From positions 1-24,562 of the forward strand of contig CAZJJZ010000020.1 in assembly GCA_964546505.1 (NCBI GenBank): a stretch of DNA of 24,562 nt, given 5' to 3'. Positions 8,053 to 15,685 of the stretch are shown piece after piece. The notes beneath the pieces are model-generated. The model made no database searches. It was not told the origin of the DNA and saw only the letters and a list, made by a program, of their open reading frames with translations. Numbering within the stretch: position 1 is the first letter of the stretch; every line of letters begins with the position of its first letter. The position numbers were made by a program, and so were the translations under genes. This DNA is from CAZJJZ01 sp964546505 (GTDB lineage: Bacteria > Patescibacteriota > Gracilibacteria > UBA1369).

Positions 8053-8080
8053 TTGACAAGATTGTAAAATCTGTTAAAAT
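8053..8080 (+). promoter_or_regulatory. Strong sigma-70-like promoter for the gene at 8107
   Basis: A perfect TTGACA (8053-8058), a 16-base spacer, then TAAAAT (8075-8080, 5 of 6). Transcription would start near 8087, about 20 bases before ATG 8107. An extra TTGACA at 8035-8040 has no good -10 partner. Confidence 0.75.
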
Positions 8081-8106
8081 AACTTCTTATTAAATATTCT
8101 ACTTCT

Positions 8107-8853
8107 ATGTCACTCTACTTTGATGACTGGAGCGACTTGTCTGATGAACCGCTCGCCGCTGATCAATCTGGTGCGCATGCGCTGAGGCTTCAGTCAGACA
8201 TTCATGAACTGTGCTCCACACCGGAATCTCAAAAAATCATCGCTGAACAACAGCTCGCTGTGAAAGTACTTCAACCGATTTCGCAAGCCACGGAATTTTT
8301 TCTGAAACTTTTTCATCAAGTTGATTTAGCTAATGCTGATGAGTTTCAAAAAGTTGTGCTCAATAATCGCATCACCCTCTTTTGTTCAATTATTGAAGAA
8401 GCAGCCGCGCAACACTCACATCGCAGCTGCCTAGCGCTGTCACAATTCAGCAAGTGTTTAGGCCAAATTGGTCGCGAGATGCTGTCTCAAGAGCACATTT
8501 TTTCCAATCAAATCAAGGAATTTGAACGGGTACTGATCAATTTTGCTGGTACGGTCATGAGCGCAGAAAAAAATGCCAGCCTGGAAGATGTGGATACCGG
8601 CATTTTGGATAGCTTAAACATTATTCACCTCACCGCACAAGAGTTATTAGATTTAAGTATTTTAACGGCAGTAAATCGTTTTCCAGAAACGGTTAGAACT
8701 ACCATTGAGCAGTATCAAGACCTCACCAATTCAACCATCCGCAAAAACCTACGCGAATACAAATTAGATCTCATGAGCCAAGGTGGAAGTTTTAGCTTCA
8801 ACGATGCCCTAAACGAAAAAGATATCTGGCTAGACCTCCAATCCCGCCGATAA
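8107..8853 (+). CDS. Uncharacterised helical 248-residue protein
   Basis: I do not recognise this protein. It starts at ATG 8107 behind a strong promoter and has no Shine-Dalgarno. It has an acidic N-terminus (YFDDWSDLSDEPLAAD) and then nearly continuous amphipathic helix to the end (for example QATEFFLKLFHQVDLANADEFQKVVL). There is no signal peptide or membrane segment, so it is probably cytoplasmic. Cys residues are scattered rather than in a metal-binding pattern. The helical make-up would suit a scaffold, chaperone-like or regulatory partner, but that is only composition-based. It stands alone as a transcription unit between a terminator and the tRNA region. Base composition is like its neighbours. 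Confidence 0.8.
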   Translation: MSLYFDDWSDLSDEPLAADQSGAHALRLQSDIHELCSTPESQKIIAEQQLAVKVLQPISQATEFFLKLFHQVDLANADEFQKVVLNNRITLFCSIIEEAAAQHSHRSCLALSQFSKCLGQIGREMLSQEHIFSNQIKEFERVLINFAGTVMSAEKNASLEDVDTGILDSLNIIHLTAQELLDLSILTAVNRFPETVRTTIEQYQDLTNSTIRKNLREYKLDLMSQGGSFSFNDALNEKDIWLDLQSRR

Positions 8854-8883
8854 TTTGCATTTTACCAGAAATTAAGTATATTG

Positions 8884-8898
8884 GCACCCGTAGCTCAG
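8884..8898 (+). pseudogene. tRNA-Arg 5' fragment cut by an assembly gap
   Basis: Fifteen bases identical to the first 15 of the tRNA gene at 9073, ending at a run of N. The upstream flank differs from that of the other two copies. It may be a real gene copy continuing into the gap, a fragment, or an assembly artefact. Confidence 0.5.
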
Positions 8899-8908
8899 NN
8901 NNNNNNNN
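8899..8908. other. Assembly gap (10 N)
   Basis: Ten N follow a tRNA 5' fragment. The length is probably a placeholder, so the true spacing here is unknown. Confidence 0.95.
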
Positions 8909-8961
8909 TACACCAATGTCGTTATAGTATTATCTGCAATATGCACCCGTAGCTCAGTTGG
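8909..8961 (+). repeat. 53-base direct repeat, copy 1
   Basis: Identical to 9039-9091, offset by 130 bases. Each copy consists of 34 bases upstream of the tRNA, probably including its -10 region (tatagt/tattat), plus the first 19 bases of the tRNA. Confidence 0.9.
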
Positions 8962-9016
8962 CCCATGGCTTCCCCCGGAAGCCTAATCTACATAGAGCAT
9001 TCATGCTCTATCCAAC
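8943..9016 (+). pseudogene. Broken tRNA-Arg copy with a 30-base insert and foldback
   Basis: 8943-8961 equals tRNA bases 1-19 (acceptor and D-arm). A 30-base insert follows (8962-8991), containing a perfect 7-bp hairpin (8967-8973 with 8977-8983). The tRNA then resumes for nine bases (atagagcat, 8992-9000). After two bases comes 9003-9016, the reverse complement of tRNA positions 9087-9100. No anticodon arm, T-arm or 3' acceptor strand is present, so this cannot give a tRNA. Confidence 0.7.
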
Positions 9017-9038
9017 CCGCCACAAACTCGTTCCTTTT

Positions 9039-9091
9039 TACACCAATGTCGTTATAGTATTATCTGCAATATGCACCCGTAGCTCAGTTGG
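9039..9091 (+). repeat. 53-base direct repeat, copy 2 (joined to the intact tRNA)
   Basis: Identical to 8909-8961. Here the sequence continues directly into the complete tRNA gene. Confidence 0.9.
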
Positions 9092-9149
9092 ATAGAGCAT
9101 CGGCTTGCGGAGCCGGAGGTCACAAGTTCGAATCTTGTCGGGTGCACCA
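9073..9149 (+). tRNA. tRNA-Arg (anticodon GCG)
   Basis: A complete cloverleaf can be drawn. The acceptor stem gcacccg (9073-9079) pairs with cgggtgc (9139-9145). The D-stem gctc pairs with gagc. The anticodon stem tcggc (9100-9104) pairs with gccgg, with the loop ttgcgga, giving anticodon GCG at 9107-9109. The T-arm is acaag-ttcgaat-cttgt. Discriminator A is followed by an encoded CCA (9147-9149). It decodes CGC and, by wobble, CGU as arginine. It is 77 bases long. Confidence 0.95.
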
Positions 9150-9223
9150 GATTTTGTCCGTGAACATATAATCGCTTGTCTAATACGCTTCTTCCGGTTA
9201 AGCACATTTTTCACAAGGCAATT

Positions 9224-9252
9224 TGGACAAATTACTCCAAAAAGATTAAAAT
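9224..9252 (+). promoter_or_regulatory. Promoter for the YibE/F-family gene
   Basis: TGGACA (9224-9229, 5 of 6), a 17-base spacer, then TAAAAT (9247-9252, 5 of 6). Transcription would start near 9259, about 20 bases before ATG 9278. This supports that start over an upstream ATG at 9176. Confidence 0.65.
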
Positions 9253-9277
9253 CCCTCCGCCATACTTTTTACACTCT

Positions 9278-10384
9278 ATGCACACATTTTGGAAAAACCT
9301 AGCCTTGATATCACTAGCCTTATTTAGTTGTGCATTTTTTCCCGTGGCAAAAACCGAGGCCGTCGCTAGCTATGAGTTATTTCCTGCGACAATTCAAGAA
9401 ATCAAAACTGATCCCAGGGATCCTCAAAGTAAGCGTCTAATAGTGTCACCTAATCGCCCAGACTTACCCAAACAGTTAGACCTCACTTCCACTAATTTAT
9501 CAGAACATCTAAGCAGAACTCTCCAAGTCGGCGATCAATTGATAGTAGAAAATTTTCAAAGCAGTCCTCAGGAAGCACCGAGTTTCAGTGCGGTTGATTT
9601 GGTCCGCAATCAGCAAATTTTGATACTATTTGCCATCTTTTTGGTTCTGTCAATTGGTATCGGTAGGAAAAGAGGAATACTTTCTCTGATCACCATGTTA
9701 ATCTCCTTTTTGATCATCATTCATTTCACCATCAAGCAAATCAGCGCCGGCCAGGACCCCGTATTAATAGCGATTATCAGCGCGTTTATCTTGATCCCAA
9801 TTAATTTTTTTATTACCCATGGCAAGAGCAAAAAAGTAATTGCTGCTGCCATAAGCACCTGCATTGCCATGATTATCGGTATAGTTTTGGCAAATGTTTT
9901 TGTCAATTGGAGCAGATTGACCGGACTTAGTTCCGACGAAACCTTCTGGATTACTCAGACCTTCTCGGAAATCAACAATTTCCGTGGCCTGGTAATTGCC
10001 TCTATTGTACTGGGTTCTATTGGTATTTTGGATGATGTCACCATTGCCCAAAGTTCAACAGTAGAAGAATTAATCAAGTCTCACTCCGTCTTTGATGCCA
10101 AAAAAATCTTTCGCCAGGCAATGAATATTGGCCGTGATCATTTGGCTTCTATGGTCAATACATTGATTTTAGTCTACGCTTCGGCGTCTCTTCCTCTTTT
10201 TGTTTTATTCTCTAATAATATCGGCGATGTTACCAGTTTGATTAACCTGGAAACCATCACCGAAGAAATTATTCGTTCACTGGTATCCTCAATTGCCCTG
10301 ATTATCGCCATCCCGATTTCCACTTGGTTCGCGGTCAAAATGCTCAGTCCCCGCAAGTCCATTAAAAATGGTCCTATTGTTTAG
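9278..10384 (+). CDS. YibE/F family membrane protein
   Basis: It is 368 residues from ATG 9278; an in-frame ATG at 9176 lies ahead of the predicted promoter. The protein begins with a signal-like helix (NLALISLALFSCAFF), then a soluble segment of about 100 residues with a beta-rich look (VGDQLIVENF). About seven or eight membrane helices follow, the first ILILFAIFLVLSIGIG followed by GRKRG. The family hallmark is LGSIGILDDVTIAQSSTVEEL, followed by FRQAMNIGRDHLASMVNTLILVYASASLPL. YibE/F proteins are widespread in Firmicutes and candidate phyla; transport has been suggested but no substrate is established. The gene ends 11 bases inside the 3' end of atpC on the opposite strand, with no terminator between the two operons. 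Confidence 0.93.
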   Translation: MHTFWKNLALISLALFSCAFFPVAKTEAVASYELFPATIQEIKTDPRDPQSKRLIVSPNRPDLPKQLDLTSTNLSEHLSRTLQVGDQLIVENFQSSPQEAPSFSAVDLVRNQQILILFAIFLVLSIGIGRKRGILSLITMLISFLIIIHFTIKQISAGQDPVLIAIISAFILIPINFFITHGKSKKVIAAAISTCIAMIIGIVLANVFVNWSRLTGLSSDETFWITQTFSEINNFRGLVIASIVLGSIGILDDVTIAQSSTVEELIKSHSVFDAKKIFRQAMNIGRDHLASMVNTLILVYASASLPLFVLFSNNIGDVTSLINLETITEEIIRSLVSSIALIIAIPISTWFAVKMLSPRKSIKNGPIV

Positions 10385-10802
10385 TGCGACTGAGATTATC
10401 CAACAGTTTTTCGAGAACCAGTTTTTCTTCGTTGAGAAATTTCAATTTGAATTTTGATAATTGAGTAGGATTATTTAACTCCTGTTTAATCATCGCAAAG
10501 TATTCTTGCAAATTGGCCAATTTCATTTCTTTCACCGCCTGACAATCCAAAGTAGAAATCAAAATGCTATTTTTTTCCAAAGAAATTTTTAAGATACCTC
10601 CCCTCGCCACAAAATGTTCCTCCAATCCATCTTTTGTCAAAAAGCGTAAAGGCGCATAACTTAAAGTACAAACCAATGCGGCATGTCCAGGTAATATTTT
10701 CAACCAACCAGCATCAGTAGCAATGGTTAAGAATTGAATTTCACCGATAAAAACAATTCCGGAGGGTACTGCAATTTCCAAATTCAAAGAGCTCTTTTTC
10801 AT
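10374..10802 (-). CDS. atpC: ATP synthase epsilon subunit (F1)
   Basis: It is 142 residues, normal for epsilon, which links the central stalk to the c-ring and can inhibit ATP hydrolysis. The N-terminal beta-sandwich shows the family pattern (LNLEIAVPSGIVFIGEIQFLTIATDAGWLKILPGHA, with the conserved LPGHA). The C-terminal part is a helical hairpin of the kind that can insert into F1. Its ATG (10800-10802) overlaps the atpD stop as ATGA, so the two are translationally coupled. It is the last gene of the operon. Its end overlaps the convergent YibE/F gene by 11 bases. Confidence 0.93.
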   Translation of the reverse strand: MKKSSLNLEIAVPSGIVFIGEIQFLTIATDAGWLKILPGHAALVCTLSYAPLRFLTKDGLEEHFVARGGILKISLEKNSILISTLDCQAVKEMKLANLQEYFAMIKQELNNPTQLSKFKLKFLNEEKLVLEKLLDNLSRTKQ

Positions 10803-12193
10803 AATTTGGATTTTGAATGTCTTTGTTTAACCTCCTCAATATCTCCAGCCAAATAGAAATGCGCCTCATCAATATGATCACATTTACCATCCAAAATTTC
10901 CCGGAAACTTCTGACTGTCACCTCCTTACTGATGTATTGTCCTTTGGTGCCGGTGAATTGCTCCGCCACAAAGAAGTTCTGAGTTAAGAATTTTTGGATT
11001 TTTCTCGCTCTAAATACTGTTTGTTTATCTTCATCCGATAATTCTTCCATACCCAGAATGGCGATTACATCTTGCAAATCTTTATATTTCTGTAAAATGC
11101 TTTGTACTTCTCTGGCAGTTTGATAATGCAATTCACCAACCACCTCTTCGGTCAAAGCGTTGGATGTAGAGTCCAGCGGATCCACGGCCGGATATAGTCC
11201 CATGGAAGCCTGTTTTCTAGACAACACCACGGTTCCATCCAAATGTGCAAAGGTCGTGGCGGGAGCAGGATCTGTCAAATCATCCGCAGGCACGTAAACC
11301 GCCTGTACTGAAGTGATGGATCCATTTTTAGTGGAAGTAATTCGCTCCTGCAACACAGCCATATCTGTGGCCAAGGTGGGTTGATATCCCACGGCGGAAG
11401 GCATTCTACCAAGCAAAGCTGACACCTCCGCACCCGCTTGAGTAAAACGAAAAATATTATCAATAAACATCAGAATATCTTTACCCTGATCTCTAAATTT
11501 CTCCGCAATCGCCATAGCAGTAAAGGCTACTCTCATTCTGGCTCCCGGCGGTTCATTCATCTGTCCAAAAACCATCGCCAGTTTATCAATAACGCCGGAA
11601 GAAGTCATTTCTTCAATCAAATCATTCCCCTCTCTGGAACGTTCTCCCACCCCCGCAAATACAGAATAACCACCATGACTCATCGCCACATTATGAATCA
11701 ACTCTTGCATCAAAACCGTTTTCCCCACACCAGCACCTCCAAACAAAGCAACTTTTCCACCTTTCACAAAAGGGATCAATAAATCAATCACCTTGATACC
11801 AGTTTCAAAAATTTCCACTTTGCCACTTTGATCTTTGAGAGTTGGCGGTAATGCATGAATACTTCTGCGTTCCACTTTTGGATCAATTTCTGACTTGCTG
11901 TCAATCGGTCTTCCCACCACATTCAAAACTCTTCCCAATACTTCCTCGCCAACAGGAGTGCTTATCGGCGCACCAGTATCAATCACCTCCATTCCACAGG
12001 CCAAACCATCCGTACTACTCATGGCAATCGTTCTCACCACTCCGGCACCCAAATGCGACTGAACCTCCAACACATTGTCTCCAATCACCAGAGCATCATA
12101 TCTTTCTGGCATGTGCTGCTCAAAGTAAACATCAACGACTATGCCGATTATTTTAACAATTTTTCCAGTATGTACGTTGTTAGTCTTTTTCAT
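10799..12193 (-). CDS. atpD: ATP synthase beta subunit (F1, catalytic)
   Basis: It is 464 residues, full length. It carries the catalytic nucleotide sites of F1. The P-loop GGAGVGKT has Lys158. The catalytic Glu184 sits in GVGERSREGNDL. Walker B is ILMFIDNIFRFTQAGAE, followed by SALLGRMPSAVGYQPTL. The stretch PADDLTDPAPATTFAHLD is also diagnostic. Eighteen bases separate it from atpG, with no Shine-Dalgarno sequence before the ATG at 12193. All catalytic residues I can check are intact, so it should be active. Confidence 0.98.
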   Translation of the reverse strand: MKKTNNVHTGKIVKIIGIVVDVYFEQHMPERYDALVIGDNVLEVQSHLGAGVVRTIAMSSTDGLACGMEVIDTGAPISTPVGEEVLGRVLNVVGRPIDSKSEIDPKVERRSIHALPPTLKDQSGKVEIFETGIKVIDLLIPFVKGGKVALFGGAGVGKTVLMQELIHNVAMSHGGYSVFAGVGERSREGNDLIEEMTSSGVIDKLAMVFGQMNEPPGARMRVAFTAMAIAEKFRDQGKDILMFIDNIFRFTQAGAEVSALLGRMPSAVGYQPTLATDMAVLQERITSTKNGSITSVQAVYVPADDLTDPAPATTFAHLDGTVVLSRKQASMGLYPAVDPLDSTSNALTEEVVGELHYQTAREVQSILQKYKDLQDVIAILGMEELSDEDKQTVFRARKIQKFLTQNFFVAEQFTGTKGQYISKEVTVRSFREILDGKCDHIDEAHFYLAGDIEEVKQRHSKSKL

Positions 12194-12211
12194 AAAATTT
12201 TAGTAACTAAT

Positions 12212-13093
12212 TTAAATCGATTCCGCCGCCCCCATTAATTCGATCAATTGCTGAGTAATGTATTGCTGACGTGTTTTATTATAAACCAAGGTTAATTCCT
12301 GTATTTGTTTTTGAGCAGAATCGGTGGCACTTTGCATGGCAATCATTCTGCTGGAATATTCCGCTGCCTTCAATTCATAAAACACACTAAACATAATACC
12401 TTTAACAATTGTTGCTAAGAGCCCATCCATCACCCCTTCTTTACTAGGCTCATTGAAAAGGTGAATATCATCTTTAGCAAATTTTTTAGTGGCAGCGGGT
12501 AAATAATAATCGACAGTGTTTTCGGAAAGAGGTAAAAAGGTTTGAAAGTTGGCGTAATAGGTTAAGGTGTTTTTGAAATTGGGTGACAAAAATACCACCT
12601 CTTTGATTTCTTTTTTTTCCCAAAGTTGAAAAATAAAATCAATCAACTCCAACACTTCCCAGGAATTCAAATTTTCATTGAGATTCACATAACTTTTGCA
12701 AACTGCAATATTATTAGCGGCAGCAAAATCCCGGGCCTTCTTGCCCACAGTCAACAACAATTTCTGCTCTGGTGGTAAATTTTTCCAGAAGGGGGAATTC
12801 AACAAAGCTTTGGCCAATGTTGAGTTCAGCTTACCACATAATCCTTTATCCGAGCTGTACATCAAAAACAATATTTTACCTTTTTCTCTTGGCAGCAACA
12901 ATTCGTGTTGATGATTGGACCACTTGTAAATATTCAAGATCGCACAAATATTACCCACAAAGGCTTTGGCTGAAGCAGCCTTTTTTTGAAAATTACGCAT
13001 TTTTGCGGTCGCTACCAACTGCATTGCTTTGGTGATTTTTTGAGTATTTTTCACCGCCTGGATTTTCTTTCTGATCTCTTGTACTGAAGCCAT
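12212..13093 (-). CDS. atpG: ATP synthase gamma subunit (F1 central stalk)
   Basis: It is 293 residues. The rotating shaft is recognised by its two conserved terminal helices: the N-terminal ASVQEIRKKIQAVKNTQKITKAMQLVATAKM and the C-terminal SSRMIAMQSATDSAQKQIQELTLVYNKTRQ, ending in ELMGAAESI. The central Rossmann-like part is less conserved, as usual. The ATG (13091-13093) overlaps the atpA stop by one base (TGATG), indicating coupled translation. Confidence 0.96.
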   Translation of the reverse strand: MASVQEIRKKIQAVKNTQKITKAMQLVATAKMRNFQKKAASAKAFVGNICAILNIYKWSNHQHELLLPREKGKILFLMYSSDKGLCGKLNSTLAKALLNSPFWKNLPPEQKLLLTVGKKARDFAAANNIAVCKSYVNLNENLNSWEVLELIDFIFQLWEKKEIKEVVFLSPNFKNTLTYYANFQTFLPLSENTVDYYLPAATKKFAKDDIHLFNEPSKEGVMDGLLATIVKGIMFSVFYELKAAEYSSRMIAMQSATDSAQKQIQELTLVYNKTRQQYITQQLIELMGAAESI

Positions 13094-14598
13094 CAGTTAA
13101 AAAATTTAGCGAATAATTCAAGGATTTCCTGCTCTATTTCTTTAGTCCATTCTTTTTTGGTCTCTATTTCGGCAATCAAAACTTTATTTCTACCCATGAA
13201 CTCCAGGAGTTCTGTAATTTTCAGCTGGCAGTTTTGTTCCGGTACTTGATCCAAATAACCTCTGGTAGCAGCCACCAGCAATACCACCTCCTGCCACAAC
13301 TTATAAGGTCTGGCCTGTTTCTGTTTTAATACTTCCACCACTCTTTTTCCTCTGATTAATTTTTGTTTAGCACTTTCATCCAATTCCGAAGAAAATTGTG
13401 AAAAAGCCTCCAATTCATAATATTGAGCCAAATCCAATTTGGCAGTTCCGGAAATTTTTTTGACAATTTTAGTTTGCGCCGCCCCGCCAACTCTGGATAC
13501 GGAAATACCCACATTGATAGCCGGACGAACACCTTTATAAAACAAATTTGATTCCAGAAAGATCTGGCCGTCGGTAATAGAAATCACATTGGTGGGAATA
13601 TATGCGGAAACATCATTTGCTTGTGTCTCAATAATTGGTAAAGCGGTGATACTTCCACCACCCTTGGCTTCATTCAAACTGGCCGCTCTTTCCAACAATC
13701 TGGAGTGCAAATAAAAAACATCACCGGGAAAAGCTTCTCTCCCTGGCGGTCTTCTCAATAATAAAGACATTTCACGATAAGCGACCGCGTGTTTACTCAA
13801 ATCATCCATCACCACCAACACATCCTTTCCTTGATCCATGAAATATTCTGCTATTGCCATGGCCGAAAAAGGAGCTAAAAACTGCAACACCGCCGAGCTG
13901 GCAGATGCCGCTGAAACAATCACTGTATAATCCATAGCTCCAGACTTTTTGAGCAACTCCAGAACATTTGCAGTTTTCGCCTCCCTCTGACCAATGGCGG
14001 CATAAACACATATTACATCTTGATTTTTTTGGTTGATAATCGTGTCCAAAGCAATTGTGGTTTTACCCGTCTGGCGGTCACCGATAATCAATTCCCTTTG
14101 CCCTCTACCAACAGGTATCAAAGCGTCAATTGCCAAAATTCCTGTCTGCATCGGTTTATGGACAGATTTTCTATCCATTACACCCGGTGCCAATTTTTCT
14201 ATTGGATAATGCTTACGACAATGCAATTCTTTGCCACCATCCAAAGCATTTCCCAGAGGATCCACCACTCTACCCAACAAATTATCACCGACTCCAATTG
14301 ACAATTGTTGGCCGCTGGAAACCACAGTCATACCTTCTTTAATTCCACTTCCTCCAGAAAGCACCAATGCGTAAGCCAAGTTTTTCTCCAAATTCATCAC
14401 CAAAGCTTTACTACCGGTCTCGGCCACTTCCACCATTTCCGACATCTTTAAATCCGCTAATCCATAAACTGCAATCACACCATCTTTATAGGATTTGATC
14501 AGGCCGACTTTCTGCTTATCATTATCATTAGCTTTTTCATCAAGCCTGATATTCTTTTCCAGTTGATCAAGAAAGTCCTGAAGCGATGAGTTTTTCAT
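13093..14598 (-). CDS. atpA: ATP synthase alpha subunit (F1)
   Basis: It is 501 residues, full length. It is the non-catalytic nucleotide-binding subunit that supplies the arginine finger to the beta site. The P-loop GDRQTGKT has Lys179. The arginine-finger motif VGISVSRVGGAAQ has Arg369. Other typical stretches are YAAIGQREAKTA, LLRRPPGREAFPGDVFYLHSRLLERAA and ITDGQIFLESNLFYKGVRPAINVG. The N-terminus (LQDFLDQLEKNI) is short but can contact delta. It starts four bases after the atpH stop. Confidence 0.98.
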   Translation of the reverse strand: MKNSSLQDFLDQLEKNIRLDEKANDNDKQKVGLIKSYKDGVIAVYGLADLKMSEMVEVAETGSKALVMNLEKNLAYALVLSGGSGIKEGMTVVSSGQQLSIGVGDNLLGRVVDPLGNALDGGKELHCRKHYPIEKLAPGVMDRKSVHKPMQTGILAIDALIPVGRGQRELIIGDRQTGKTTIALDTIINQKNQDVICVYAAIGQREAKTANVLELLKKSGAMDYTVIVSAASASSAVLQFLAPFSAMAIAEYFMDQGKDVLVVMDDLSKHAVAYREMSLLLRRPPGREAFPGDVFYLHSRLLERAASLNEAKGGGSITALPIIETQANDVSAYIPTNVISITDGQIFLESNLFYKGVRPAINVGISVSRVGGAAQTKIVKKISGTAKLDLAQYYELEAFSQFSSELDESAKQKLIRGKRVVEVLKQKQARPYKLWQEVVLLVAATRGYLDQVPEQNCQLKITELLEFMGRNKVLIAEIETKKEWTKEIEQEILELFAKFFN

Positions 14599-14602
14599 AA
14601 AC

Positions 14603-15160
14603 TTATTTTAAAATATTGCTAATACGCTTGTGCCAAGAATAATCAACCACAGTACCATTGACCGCGATTGAAATTCCTCCAAGCAAATTCTGATCCGTTA
14701 AAAACTGCACATTGGCATTGTGATAAGCGGCAGTAAAAAATTGACGGAAATTTTGTTTTTCTTCAAAAGACAAAGCGGCGACAGTTTTGATTAATATCAG
14801 ATTGGAGTCACCAATTCTCTGCTGCAACTCCATAATCGCCTGCTCTAATTCTTGCCAGCTGAGTTGATCAAACTCCACCGGTGCCAGTTTGGCGATTACT
14901 TGGTGTTTTTTTGCCTCGGCCAAGTCAGCGCTATCCATCAACACTCTCAAGGATTCCAAAATGGTCTGTAATAAAGGTAAAGAATGTTTTGGAGCACCTG
15001 TCTGATGACGAATTTCCAATACAATGGCCTGCAAAGTTTTTAACCATTGCTCTGAATTCAGATCCAGATATTCCCGGGGCATAGCCAAACCCACTGCGGG
15101 CATGCCAGCTTTTTGCCTCATCAAGTCAATCAAGGCCAATTGTATCAATCTTTCAATCAC
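14603..15160 (-). CDS. atpH: ATP synthase delta subunit (F1 peripheral stalk)
   Basis: It is 185 residues, in the normal range for delta, which ties F1 to the b-subunit stalk. Sequence conservation is low, as usual for delta. The C-terminal part (FFTAAYHNANVQFLTDQNLLGGISIAVNGTVVDYSWHKRISNI) fits the family pattern of a small domain ending in a glycine-rich strand and a helix. It starts with GTG (15158-15160), overlapping the atpF TGA stop. This is the only clear non-ATG start among the confidently placed genes. Its position between atpF and atpA confirms the assignment. Confidence 0.9.
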   Translation of the reverse strand: MIERLIQLALIDLMRQKAGMPAVGLAMPREYLDLNSEQWLKTLQAIVLEIRHQTGAPKHSLPLLQTILESLRVLMDSADLAEAKKHQVIAKLAPVEFDQLSWQELEQAIMELQQRIGDSNLILIKTVAALSFEEKQNFRQFFTAAYHNANVQFLTDQNLLGGISIAVNGTVVDYSWHKRISNILK

Positions 15161-15680
15161 TGTTTTGTTGAAGTAAATTTATTCCAACCTTCCTGGACAC
15201 TTTTTTCCAAATCTTTAGTACTTGCCTTATCTTTTAAAAATGATGTCACCAACAGAAGAATAATTTTTTTGACCGTTTCTTCTGAGTCTTTCAATAAATT
15301 AGCCTTGGCCTGAGATATTTCCTGCTCGGCTTTGACCATCATTGCCGACTTGTGCTTTTCCATTTCCAATAATAAGGCTGCCCTTTCTTCTTCCATTTGT
15401 TGTCTACCAATGGCCAATTCAGCCTGCAATTCAGCATATACTTTTTCTTTTTCCAATTTCATTTTGTCCAATTGTTTCAAAGCCTCATCGCGAAATTGCT
15501 CTGCTTCAGCAATATTCTTAGCAATTTGCTGAGAACGTTGATCCAAAAATTGAAAAATTTTGGGCGCGAAATATTTGGAAACCACCCAAAATAAAATGCC
15601 AAAATTAACTATGTAAGCCAAGATACTCTGCCAATTGATACCCAACTTAGNNNNNNNNNNNNNNNNGCAAGTTGTTCCAT
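15157..15680 (-). CDS. atpF: ATP synthase b subunit (Fo peripheral stalk), interrupted by an assembly gap
   Basis: One N-terminal membrane helix (SILAYIVNFGILFWVVSKYF) is followed by a long charged coiled coil (SQQIAKNIAEAEQFRDEAL onward), the usual build of b. I place the start at ATG 15680, six bases after the atpE stop ends, giving MEQLA before the gap, which matches b-subunit N-termini. The 16 N at 15651-15666 break the frame: MEQLA and the downstream KLGINWQ are in the same frame only if the gap length is 2 modulo 3, so 16 cannot be the true length. A TTG at 15693 that reads through the Ns is therefore not a credible start. About ten residues near the N-terminus are unknown. Confidence 0.9.
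15651..15666. other. Assembly gap (16 N) inside atpF
   Basis: Sixteen N near the 5' end of atpF. Frame comparison on the two sides shows the true length must differ from 16. Confidence 0.95.
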
Positions 15681-15685
15681 GTTGA

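Noticed and set aside
8884..9149. Integrated element attachment site at the tRNA
   Set aside because: Attachment sites normally repeat the tRNA 3' end; here only 5' parts are repeated and no integrase is present.
9105..9302. 65-codon frame starting inside the tRNA
   Set aside because: It begins within the tRNA gene and overlaps the promoter and start of the YibE/F gene in another frame.
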